The notes under the pieces: generated by a model | Databases searched by the model: none | What the model was told of the DNA's origin: nothing | What the model saw: only the letters and a program-made list of their open reading frames with translations | DNA from: JBHELQ01 sp046262995 | GTDB lineage: Bacteria > Actinomycetota > Thermoleophilia > Solirubrobacterales > Thermoleophilaceae | Direction: 5' to 3' | Length of the DNA: 42,219 nt | NCBI GenBank assembly: GCA_046262995.1 | Contig: JBHELQ010000143.1 | Location: 1 to 42,219, forward strand | Translations under genes and position numbers: made by a program | In this document: in pieces, positions 15,930 through 22,711 of the stretch | Numbering within the stretch: the stretch's first letter is position 1 | Layout: each line of letters begins with the position of its first letter

Positions 15930-17093
15930 TCAGGCCGCCGGCGCCGAGGCGCTGAGCGCCCGTCGCACCCTGTCCACGGTCACGATCCCGCGCAGCACGC
16001 CCTCCGCGTCCACCGCCATCATCGCCCCGAGCCGGGACAGGGGCTCCTTCGAGAGCAGCGCCTCCAGCGGCTCCTCCAGCCCCACGCGCAGGCCGGCGCC
16101 CTCGTCCCGGGCCATCGCCGCGCGCACGAGGCGCCCGGCGCGCGCGTGCTCCGGCACGGCCTCGATCGCCTCGCGGGTAACCAGCCCGGTGAACCGGCCG
16201 AGGCCGTCCACGACGGGAAACCAGGGCCAGCCGTAGCGAAGGAAGAACTCGTCGAGCGCCCGGTCGAGCGGGAGGTCCTCCGGCACGGCCACCGGCTCGG
16301 CGTCCATCACGTCCGCCACGCGAATGCCCTCGATGCGGCTGCTGACGACCGTCTGGAGCTCGGCTCCGCGCGCGGCCTGTGAGAGGAACAGCCCGATGAA
16401 CACGAGCCAGACCCCGCCGATCGCGTCGCCCTGGAGGAACAGGTAGACGCCGACCCCCATCAGCACCACCGCGAAAGCCCGCCCGAGCCGGGCGGCGAAG
16501 CGCGTGGCGCGCACACGATCGCCGGTGCGCCACCAGGCGATCGAGCGGGCGATTCGCCCCCCGTCGAGCGGGAAGCCGGGGATGAGGTTGAAGGCGAGCA
16601 GCACCGCGTTGACGAAGGCGAGGTATCCGAGCACCGCGGTGACCTCGTTCGTCCCGATGTTCTCGAACCGGCTGGTGCTCAGCACGTCGTCGGCGTTGTC
16701 GAGCAGCGCGCCGAGACCCAGGCAGATGGCGGCGATCAGAAGGGTCACGATCGGGCCTGCGATCGCCACCCGGAACTCGACGCCGGGCGAGTCCGTGTCG
16801 CGCTCCATCTTCGCGACGCCTCCGAACATCCAGAGGTCGATGCCGGAGATGCCGATGCCGTTGCGCCTGGCCACCACCGCGTGGCCCATCTCGTGCAGCA
16901 GGACGGAGACGAAGAACAGGAGCGCGCTGACCACGGCGAGGGCGAAGGCCTTGGCGTCGTCGCCCGGGAAGAGGTCCTTGAAGTAGCCGGACAGCGACCA
17001 GATGATCAGGAACAGGACGAGGAACCAGCTCGGATCCACGCCGATGCGGACGCCGAACAGGCGTACGAGCCTGATGGAGCCGCCGCCGAACAC
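15930..17093 (-). CDS. M50 (site-2 protease-type) membrane metallopeptidase with CBS domains
   Basis: A 387-residue polytopic membrane protease. The zinc motif is LLHEMGHAV (His67, Glu68, His71) and the third ligand is in NLIPGFPLDGGR (Asp177). Four or more hydrophobic helices precede a C-terminal pair of CBS domains (about 240-385; RVADVMDAEPVAVPED begins the first), which often bind adenine nucleotides. The SpoIVFB/Rv-type M50 family cuts within or near membranes. The substrate is unknown. The GTG start at 17093 gives the standard N-terminus (IRLVRLFGVRIGVDPSWF). It diverges from icd across 36 bp. Confidence 0.9.
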   Translation of the reverse strand: MFGGGSIRLVRLFGVRIGVDPSWFLVLFLIIWSLSGYFKDLFPGDDAKAFALAVVSALLFFVSVLLHEMGHAVVARRNGIGISGIDLWMFGGVAKMERDTDSPGVEFRVAIAGPIVTLLIAAICLGLGALLDNADDVLSTSRFENIGTNEVTAVLGYLAFVNAVLLAFNLIPGFPLDGGRIARSIAWWRTGDRVRATRFAARLGRAFAVVLMGVGVYLFLQGDAIGGVWLVFIGLFLSQAARGAELQTVVSSRIEGIRVADVMDAEPVAVPEDLPLDRALDEFFLRYGWPWFPVVDGLGRFTGLVTREAIEAVPEHARAGRLVRAAMARDEGAGLRVGLEEPLEALLSKEPLSRLGAMMAVDAEGVLRGIVTVDRVRRALSASAPAA

Positions 17094-17129
17094 CGTGTCG
17101 GGGATGGTGGCAGACTGCCGTGCCCACGA

Positions 17130-18212
17130 ATGCCCCACAGCGTGACCCTCATCCCCGGAGACGGCACCGGCCCCGAGATCGCCGACGCCACCCGGCGCGT
17201 GCTCGACGCCACCGGCGTGGAGTTCGAGTGGGACGAGCAGCCGGCCGGAGTCGACGTGTACGAGGAGGAGGACGATCCCCTGCCCGAGCGCACGCTCGAT
17301 TCGATCCGGCGGAACAAGCTCGCGCTCAAGGGGCCGACCACGACGCCCGTGGGCTCGGGGCACCGCTCGATCAACGTGGCGCTGCGCAAGGAATTCGACC
17401 TCTATGCCTGCATCCGGCCCTGCAAGGCCTACGAGGGGGTGCGTACGCGGTTCCCGGAGACGGACATCGTGATCGTGCGCGAGAACACCGAGGACCTGTA
17501 CGCCGGGATCGAGTTCGAGCGCGGGTCGGCGGAGGAGGAGAAGCTCGCCAAGTTCCTGGCCGACGAGCTCGACAGCCCGATCCGGGACGACTCGGGCGTG
17601 TCGATCAAGCCGATCTCGGTATTCGGCTCGGAGCGGATCGTGGAGGCGGCGTTCGACTACGCGAAGGAATACGGGCGGAAGAAGGTGACCGCCGCCCACA
17701 AGGCCAACATCATGAAGTTCTCCGACGGGCTCTTCCTCGAGGTCGCGCGCAAGGTCGCCGAGCGCCATTCGGACATCGAGTTCGAGGACCGGATCATCGA
17801 CAACCTCTGCAACCAGCTCGTCTCACGCCCCGAGGAGTACGACGTGATCGTGCTGCCGAACCTCTACGGCGACATCGTCTCCGACCTCGGCGCGGGGATG
17901 ATCGGTGGGCTGGGCCTGGCGCCTGGCGCGAACATCGGCAGCGACGCCGCCACCTTCGAGGCCACCCACGGCTCGGCTCCGAAGTACAAGGGCCAGAACA
18001 AGATCAACCCGACGGCGCTGATGCTGTCCGGGGTCCTGATGCTGCACCACCTGAACGAGGACGAGGCCGCCGACCGCCTGGAGGGCGCCATCGCCGAGCT
18101 GATCCGCAAGGGCGACAAGGTGACCTACGACCTGAAGCCCTCGCGTGACGATCCGAGCGCGATCGGCACGAGTGAATTCGCGGACGCCGTCATAGAGGAG
18201 ATGAACTCTTGA
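17130..18212 (+). CDS. icd: Isocitrate dehydrogenase, probably NADP-dependent
   Basis: Converts isocitrate to 2-oxoglutarate. The protein has 360 residues of the isocitrate/isopropylmalate dehydrogenase family. The N-terminus VTLIPGDGTGPEI is diagnostic. RSINVALRKEFDLYACIRP forms the substrate site, with the Ser of the RSxNVxLR motif that matches isocitrate enzymes. Near the cofactor, HGSAPKYKGQNKINP has Lys-Tyr where E. coli NADP enzymes have Lys344-Tyr345; NAD enzymes usually have Asp-Ile. The NADP assignment is therefore an inference from two residues. mdh overlaps by TTGA. Confidence 0.9.
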   Translation: MPHSVTLIPGDGTGPEIADATRRVLDATGVEFEWDEQPAGVDVYEEEDDPLPERTLDSIRRNKLALKGPTTTPVGSGHRSINVALRKEFDLYACIRPCKAYEGVRTRFPETDIVIVRENTEDLYAGIEFERGSAEEEKLAKFLADELDSPIRDDSGVSIKPISVFGSERIVEAAFDYAKEYGRKKVTAAHKANIMKFSDGLFLEVARKVAERHSDIEFEDRIIDNLCNQLVSRPEEYDVIVLPNLYGDIVSDLGAGMIGGLGLAPGANIGSDAATFEATHGSAPKYKGQNKINPTALMLSGVLMLHHLNEDEAADRLEGAIAELIRKGDKVTYDLKPSRDDPSAIGTSEFADAVIEEMNS

Positions 18213-19183
18213 GTCCAACAAACGTCACCGTCACGGGTGCCGCCGGCGCCATCGGCTACGCCCTGCTGTTTCGGATCGCCAGCGGCCAGATGCTGGGTGA
18301 CGACACCGAGGTGAAGCTGACGCTGCTCGAGATACCGGACGCGGTGAAGGCGGCCGAGGGGACGGCGATGGAGCTCCAGGACTGTGCCCTCCCGCTGTTG
18401 GCGGGCGTCGACATCACCGACGATCAGAAGCAGGCGTTCGACGGGGTGAACGTCGCCCTGCTCGTGGGCGCCCGTCCGCGCTCCAAGGGGATGGAGCGCT
18501 CTGACCTGCTGGAGGCGAACGGCGGCATCTTCAAGCCGCAGGGCCAGGCCATCAACGATGGCGCGGCCGCCGACGTGAAGGTGCTGGTGGTCGGGAACCC
18601 CGCCAACACGAACTGCCTGATCGCCATGTCGAACGCACCGGACGTGCCGCGCGAGCGCTTCACCGCCATGACGCGGCTGGACGAGAACCGTGCGGTCGCC
18701 CAGCTGGCGAACAAGCTGGAGGTGGGTGTCGGCGAGGTCCAGGACCTGGTGGTCTGGGGTAACCACTCACCCACCATGTTCCCCGACCTCTTCAACGCCA
18801 AGGTGAAGGGAGAGCGGGCAGTCGACCAGGTGGACATGGACTGGTATGAGAGCGAGTACATCCCGCGCGTGGGCAAGCGCGGCGCCGAGATCATCGATGC
18901 CCGCGGCGCCTCGTCGGCGGCCAGCGCCGCCAACGCCGCGATAGACCACGTGCGCGACTGGGTCCAGGGCGCTGACGGCCTGCGCTCCATGGCGATCCCC
19001 TCCGACGGCTCCTACGACGTCGAGGAGGGCATCGTCTCGAGCTTCCCGGTCCGCCTCGGTGGCGGCTCCTACGAGATCGTCGAGGGGCTGGAGATCGAGG
19101 ACTTCGCCCGCGGCAAGATCGAGAACACGGTGAACGAGCTCAAGGAAGAGCGCGACACCGTGAAGAAGCTGGATTTGATCTAG
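18209..19183 (+). CDS. mdh: Malate dehydrogenase
   Basis: Oxidises malate to oxaloacetate with NAD. The protein has 324 residues of the cytosolic-type MDH family. VTVTGAAGAIGYALLFRIA is the NAD-binding loop. NPANTNCLIA and VVWGNHSPTMFPDL (with the catalytic His) follow, and MTRLDENRA is family-typical. The start is TTG at 18209, overlapping the icd stop as TTGA, with GAGGAG about 8 nt upstream. With icd and the nearby sdh genes it forms a TCA-cycle cluster. Confidence 0.95.
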   Translation: MSPTNVTVTGAAGAIGYALLFRIASGQMLGDDTEVKLTLLEIPDAVKAAEGTAMELQDCALPLLAGVDITDDQKQAFDGVNVALLVGARPRSKGMERSDLLEANGGIFKPQGQAINDGAAADVKVLVVGNPANTNCLIAMSNAPDVPRERFTAMTRLDENRAVAQLANKLEVGVGEVQDLVVWGNHSPTMFPDLFNAKVKGERAVDQVDMDWYESEYIPRVGKRGAEIIDARGASSAASAANAAIDHVRDWVQGADGLRSMAIPSDGSYDVEEGIVSSFPVRLGGGSYEIVEGLEIEDFARGKIENTVNELKEERDTVKKLDLI

Positions 19184-19220
19184 CGCTTCACCGGGACTGT
19201 GGCCTGAGGCCTGGGGACTA

Positions 19221-19589
19221 CTAGGCGGGGTGCCAGCCCCCGCCGCGCTTGCGCACCTTTCGCTCCGACTCGAGCGTGGGCATTACGCGGTAGAGGTAGT
19301 TCGCCTTGATGTTCATGGCGTCGGCCAGCTCTCGGATCGTGATCCCGGGGCGCGCCTTCACCAGCTCGAGCGCCTGGATGGCGCGCGTGCCGCTGCCGCG
19401 TGGCCGTCCACGACGCCCGCCGCCGGCCTTGCGCCGGGGGGCCCGTCCGCGGGTGCGGCGTCCGTTGCCGCCCACGCCCGCCAGGGCCGCGGCGGCCTGC
19501 TCGAGTCGCCGAAACTCGTCGACGAGCGGCCGCAGCTCTCGCAGCCGGCTGTCGATCTCCTTGCGCTTCTCTTCCAGAAAGTCGGGCAA
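19221..19589 (-). CDS. Winged-helix DNA-binding protein with coiled-coil N-terminus
   Basis: A 122-residue protein. An N-terminal coiled coil (FLEEKRKEIDSRLRELRPLV) is followed by an Arg/Gly-rich linker (about 45-68) resembling AT-hook-like basic segments (GRRGRPRGSG), then a winged helix (ITIRELADAMNIKANYLYRV). It probably binds DNA non-specifically through the linker and specifically through the helix. The TTG start at 19589 is chosen because GGAGG lies 6 nt upstream. Unlike most genes here it has an apparent leader, which contains a perfect 8-bp palindrome, so self-regulation is plausible. Confidence 0.8.
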   Translation of the reverse strand: MPDFLEEKRKEIDSRLRELRPLVDEFRRLEQAAAALAGVGGNGRRTRGRAPRRKAGGGRRGRPRGSGTRAIQALELVKARPGITIRELADAMNIKANYLYRVMPTLESERKVRKRGGGWHPA

Positions 19590-19600
19590 GCGTTCCTCCA

Positions 19601-19625
19601 GTTACGTTCGGTGAATTAACGTAAC
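19601..19625. promoter_or_regulatory. Inverted repeat upstream of the winged-helix gene
   Basis: GTTACGTT (19601-19608) and AACGTAAC (19618-19625) are a perfect 8-bp inverted repeat with a 9-bp spacer, inside the predicted leader or promoter of the gene starting at 19589. A partial further arm GGTTAT lies at about 19637. It could be an operator or an RNA hairpin close to the ribosome site. Confidence 0.55.
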
Positions 19626-19639
19626 CGTACCGCTTATGG

Positions 19640-20074
19640 TTATTCCACTATTGACTTCAGCCGTTCCAAAGTCGAGTCGATTTCCTTGGCTGTCACCCGC
19701 GAGACCGTGCGGGTGGCCAGCCGCCCCAGCCAACCACCGGGTAATTCGTATTCATTCAGATAGGTGAATCGGGTGCCGCCGCTGTCGGGCTCGAAGCGGT
19801 AGATCACGCGCGCGTGTGAAGCGACCGGCCCGCGCCCCTCCCACACGACCTGCTCGCAGGGCCGGTTCTCGACCACCGTCCAGCGGACATGGAACTTGCG
19901 ACCCGCGAGCTTCAGGCACTGAGTCAGATGGGAGCCCTGCTCGAGTCTGCCCGGCGGCGCCTCCTCGAGGCGATGGTGGATGGTCACCCAGTCCTCGAGC
20001 CGGCGCGGGTCCATCACCACGTCGTACACGCGCTCCGGCGGAGCGGCGATCTCCACGGTCCGCTCTTCTCTCAT
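19640..20074 (-). CDS. SRPBCC/polyketide-cyclase-like ligand-binding protein
   Basis: A 144-residue START-fold protein. It begins REERTVEIAAPPERVYDVVM, continues with RLEDWVTIHHRLEE and FTYLNEYELPGGWLGRLA, and ends in the long C-terminal helix VTAKEIDSTLERLKSIVE. Its ligand is unknown. The ATG overlaps the stop of the upstream epimerase gene as ATGA, so the two are probably co-expressed. It is not closely similar to the other SRPBCC protein at 10676-11125. Confidence 0.85.
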   Translation of the reverse strand: MREERTVEIAAPPERVYDVVMDPRRLEDWVTIHHRLEEAPPGRLEQGSHLTQCLKLAGRKFHVRWTVVENRPCEQVVWEGRGPVASHARVIYRFEPDSGGTRFTYLNEYELPGGWLGRLATRTVSRVTAKEIDSTLERLKSIVE

Positions 20075-20991
20075 CGGGCCCCCAGTGACCCGTGCGTCTC
20101 CCACTCGGCGAGCGCGTGCTCGACGGCGCGGTCGAAGTGGCGCGGCCGGAGGCCGTAGATCCGCGGCGCCTCCTCCGCGTCGCGGGGGACGATGTCCGAC
20201 TCCAGGCTCTCCATCAGCGGGCGCACGAGCTCGAGGGGCTGCTCGCTCACGGCGCTGACGACGGCGCTGGCGGGCGGAGTGTGCGAGCGCCTGAGGCGGA
20301 GCGGCGTGCGGCCCACGCCCATCGACTCCGCGATCCGATCGATCATCTCGCCGTAGGTCAGCAGGTCCGGCCCCGCCACGTCGAGTGAACGGCCGGCGGC
20401 CGCGGGCGTCGACGGGGTCCGTGCCAAGAACTCCACCACGTCGCGCTCATCGATCGGCTGGGTGCGGTTCTCGCGCCAAGCGGGCAGCGGCAGCAGGCGC
20501 AGGCGCTCGACCAGGCGGACGAGCACGCGGAACGAGGGTGACGAGGCCCCGATCACGATCGAGGCGCGCAGGGCGGTCGACGCCGGCGCGGACTCCAGGA
20601 GGATCCTCTCGACCTCCAGGCGTGAGCGCAGGTGGGGAGATGGGCGCGCGCTCGGCGCGATGCCGCCCAGGTAGACGATTCGCCGCACGCCGGCCCTCCG
20701 TGCCGCCTCGGAGAAGTTCTCGGCCGCGCGGCGGTCGCGGCTCGCGAAGTCGCCGTCCGAGCCGCCGGCGGCCTCCATCGAGTGCACGAGGTAGTAGGCG
20801 GTCTCGCAACCCTCGAGGGCGGCCGCCAGCCCCGCGCCGGTCAGCAGGTCGCCGGTGGCGACCTCGGACGAGGGCAGCCGCTCGAGCATCTCCTGGCGGC
20901 GGCCGAGCGCCCGGACCGGCCTTCCCTCGGCGGCCAGCCGCTCCACGAGCCTGCCTCCCACGTATCCCGTTGCCCCGGTGACGAGCTCCAT
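20071..20991 (-). CDS. NAD(P)-dependent epimerase/NmrA-like SDR protein
   Basis: A 306-residue atypical short-chain dehydrogenase. The glycine motif is VTGATGYVGGRLVERL (about 4-19). It continues with YYLVHSMEA, the active-site-region segment RIVYLGGIAP, and QPIDERDVVEFLA, which is typical of the atypical SDR5 (NmrA/YbjT-like) group. The YxxxK catalytic pair is not evident. The product may act in lipid or quinone metabolism or be a redox sensor; the sequence does not decide this. The operon partner is an SRPBCC protein. Confidence 0.85.
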   Translation of the reverse strand: MELVTGATGYVGGRLVERLAAEGRPVRALGRRQEMLERLPSSEVATGDLLTGAGLAAALEGCETAYYLVHSMEAAGGSDGDFASRDRRAAENFSEAARRAGVRRIVYLGGIAPSARPSPHLRSRLEVERILLESAPASTALRASIVIGASSPSFRVLVRLVERLRLLPLPAWRENRTQPIDERDVVEFLARTPSTPAAAGRSLDVAGPDLLTYGEMIDRIAESMGVGRTPLRLRRSHTPPASAVVSAVSEQPLELVRPLMESLESDIVPRDAEEAPRIYGLRPRHFDRAVEHALAEWETHGSLGAR

Positions 20992-20999
20992 CCCCGGGC

Positions 21000-21005
21000 A
21001 TCCTG
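21000..21005 (-). promoter_or_regulatory. -10 element of the epimerase gene (leaderless)
   Basis: On the minus strand CAGGAT ends 8 nt before the ATG at 20991. The first base is C rather than T, so support is moderate. Confidence 0.45.
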
Positions 21006-21109
21006 TCGGAATCGCCTTCCAAAGCCCGCAAACAGCGGCGGCTTCGCGGGCGCCCGTTCGAAAAGCCTGGTCCTAGCGCGAAAACGAAAAGCGCCCCATT
21101 TGCGAAATC

Positions 21110-21115
21110 TAGACT
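21110..21115 (+). promoter_or_regulatory. -10 element of the Cys-rich small protein gene
   Basis: TAGACT lies 74 nt before the ATG at 21190, so about 67 nt of leader is predicted. This is one of the few genes here with both a leader and a strong ribosome site. Confidence 0.45.
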
Positions 21116-21189
21116 GGCGAAGGGGGGCGAGCCGGTGCAGGATGCACTACGGACCCGCGAGCACAGCGACGAGGAGGACGAGGGGAGAA

Positions 21190-21390
21190 ATGGCCAACGG
21201 AAAGACGAAGCGCGTGACCTGCGAGGACTGCTTCTTCATGCAGAACAACCTCTGCGCGCTCAATCTGGGAGAGCCCTGCGCCACCTTCCGCCCCGCCGAC
21301 CGAGGCCTTGCGCCCGAGCGGCAGCTGGCCTTCGTGTTCCGCACGCAGCGCACCACCACGGCCTACGCTTTTCCGCAGCCGAACGCCTGA
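21190..21390 (+). CDS. Small Cys-rich, probably zinc-binding protein (66 residues)
   Basis: I do not recognise the family. The 66-residue protein has four cysteines in its first half: VTCEDCFFMQNNLCALN gives Cys 11, 14 and 22, and GEPCATF gives Cys 30. This suggests a small zinc knuckle or Fe-S site. The rest is basic (PERQLAFVFRTQRT) and without a membrane segment. The ATG at 21190 is preferred because GAGGGGAG lies just upstream. It stands alone between divergent and downstream genes. Function is unknown. Confidence 0.75.
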   Translation: MANGKTKRVTCEDCFFMQNNLCALNLGEPCATFRPADRGLAPERQLAFVFRTQRTTTAYAFPQPNA

Positions 21391-21423
21391 CGGCGCCCGG
21401 CTCAAGCGCCGGGGGCGCGCGGA

Positions 21424-21429
21424 TAGGCT
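21424..21429 (+). promoter_or_regulatory. -10 element of the MBL hydrolase gene (leaderless)
   Basis: TAGGCT lies 6 nt before the ATG at 21436; the bases between are GCGCCC, with no ribosome site. Confidence 0.6.
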
Positions 21430-21435
21430 GCGCCC

Positions 21436-22230
21436 ATGAGGCTCACGGTGCTCGGCAAGTCGCCGTCCTGGCAGGACGCCGGCGGCGCCTGCTCGGGCTA
21501 CCTGGTCGATGACGACAACACCTGCATGCTGCTCGACTGCGGCAACGGGGTGTTCTCGAAGCTGCGGCTGTTCCGCGACTACGTCGACGTCGACGGCGTG
21601 CTGATCTCGCACCTGCACGCGGACCACTTCCTGGACCTTGTGCCGTTCGCGTACGCGCTCAGCTACGCGCCGCGCCAGCAACCCGTGCCCGTGGCGGGCT
21701 GGCCTGGGACCGACAAACCCTCGCGCCCGGTGCTGCACGCGCCGCCGGGGGCGCGCGAGGTCTTCCGACGGGTGGTCGGGGCCTGGGGCCCCCAGGAGCT
21801 GATCGAGGGCGCCTTCGAGCTCTCCGAGTACGACCCCTCGGCCGCCGTCCAGGTCGGCTCGATCTCGGTCCGCTTCCGCGAGGTTCCGCACTTCATGGAG
21901 ACCTTCGCGATGTGCATCCAGTCGGAGGACGGCGGTGGCAGGCTGGTCTACGGGGCGGACTGCAGTCCCACCGACGAGCTGACCGATTTCGCGCAGGACT
22001 GCGACCTGCTGATCATGGAGGCGACCCTTCCCCGGCCGGAGCGCACCGGGGAGCGCGGCCACCTGACGCCGAGGGAGGCCGGCGAGCACGGCCGTGCCGC
22101 CGGCGCGAAGCAGCTCCTGCTCACGCACATCTCCGACGAGCTGGACGCGGCGTGGGCCAGGCGGGAGGCCGCCGAGGCGTTCGGCGGACCCGTGGAGGTC
22201 GCCAGGGAGGGCGCCGTCTTCGAGCTCTGA
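21436..22230 (+). CDS. MBL-fold metallohydrolase (RNase Z-like group)
   Basis: A 264-residue metallo-beta-lactamase-fold enzyme. The metal-site motif SHLHADHFLDL (about 58-68) is intact. Further ligands are expected at His in EVPHFMETF, Asp in YGADCS and His in LLLTHIS. The N-terminus RLTVLGKSPSWQDAGGACSG is characteristic of the phosphodiesterase-like subgroup that includes RNase Z relatives. The substrate is unknown; tRNA 3'-processing is not implied by the short insert pattern. The gene appears to be transcribed alone. Confidence 0.88.
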   Translation: MRLTVLGKSPSWQDAGGACSGYLVDDDNTCMLLDCGNGVFSKLRLFRDYVDVDGVLISHLHADHFLDLVPFAYALSYAPRQQPVPVAGWPGTDKPSRPVLHAPPGAREVFRRVVGAWGPQELIEGAFELSEYDPSAAVQVGSISVRFREVPHFMETFAMCIQSEDGGGRLVYGADCSPTDELTDFAQDCDLLIMEATLPRPERTGERGHLTPREAGEHGRAAGAKQLLLTHISDELDAAWARREAAEAFGGPVEVAREGAVFEL

Positions 22231-22248
22231 GGGGCCTCGGGCCCCGGC

Positions 22249-22254
22249 TATCCT
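22249..22254 (+). promoter_or_regulatory. -10 element of hsp20-lon (leaderless)
   Basis: TATCCT lies 7 nt before the GTG of hsp20. No HrcA-type (CIRCE) or HspR inverted repeat is visible nearby. Confidence 0.6.
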
Positions 22255-22261
22255 CGGCTAC

Positions 22262-22711
22262 GTGTCCTCTTCCCACGACCTGTTCGGCAACTTCGAGCGC
22301 ATGCGGCGCGAGATCGACGAGCTGTTCGGCGACGTCTTCGAGCGCTCGACCGGCCTGCGCGGGCGCGGCTTCTCGCCCTCCGTGGACGTCTATTACACGG
22401 ACGACCCGCCGCGGGCCGTGGTGCGCGCGGAGCTGGCGGGCGTCGAGATCGAGGACGTGGCGCTCGAGATCCGCGGGCGTCAGCTGCTGATCGCCGGGGA
22501 GCGCCGGCCGGCGGAGGCCGAGGGCCGCGTCTACCAGCAGATCGAGATCGAGCACGGGCCCTTCAGGCGGCTCGTCGAGCTGGGAGTGGACGTCGAGGCC
22601 GACCAGGCCCGGGCGAGCTACGAGGACGGCGTGCTGCAGGTCGAGATCCCGCTCGCTTCACGCGACCAGTCCGTGCGCCGCGTCCCGATCGAGGAGGGGG
22701 GCGAGGAGTGA
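22262..22711 (+). CDS. Small heat-shock protein, Hsp20 family
   Basis: A 149-residue alpha-crystallin chaperone that holds unfolding proteins. The N-terminal region is SHDLFGNFERMRREIDELFG. The alpha-crystallin domain spans about 38-135, with SVDVYYTDDPPRAVVRAEL and YEDGVLQVEIPLA. The C-terminal I-x-I motif is weak (RRVPIEE). The GTG start lies behind a close -10 box. The stop overlaps the lon start as GTGA, so holding chaperone and protease are coupled. Confidence 0.92.
   Translation: MSSSHDLFGNFERMRREIDELFGDVFERSTGLRGRGFSPSVDVYYTDDPPRAVVRAELAGVEIEDVALEIRGRQLLIAGERRPAEAEGRVYQQIEIEHGPFRRLVELGVDVEADQARASYEDGVLQVEIPLASRDQSVRRVPIEEGGEE

Noticed and set aside
17094..17129. Leaderless divergent promoter between the M50 gene and icd
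   Set aside because: CAGACT lies 13 nt from the icd ATG and CACCAT 10 nt from the M50 GTG; both are weak and the spacing does not match the rule seen elsewhere.
19184..19220. Terminator between mdh and the winged-helix gene
   Set aside because: The only symmetric stretch, GGCCTGAGGCC, is too short and has no T run.
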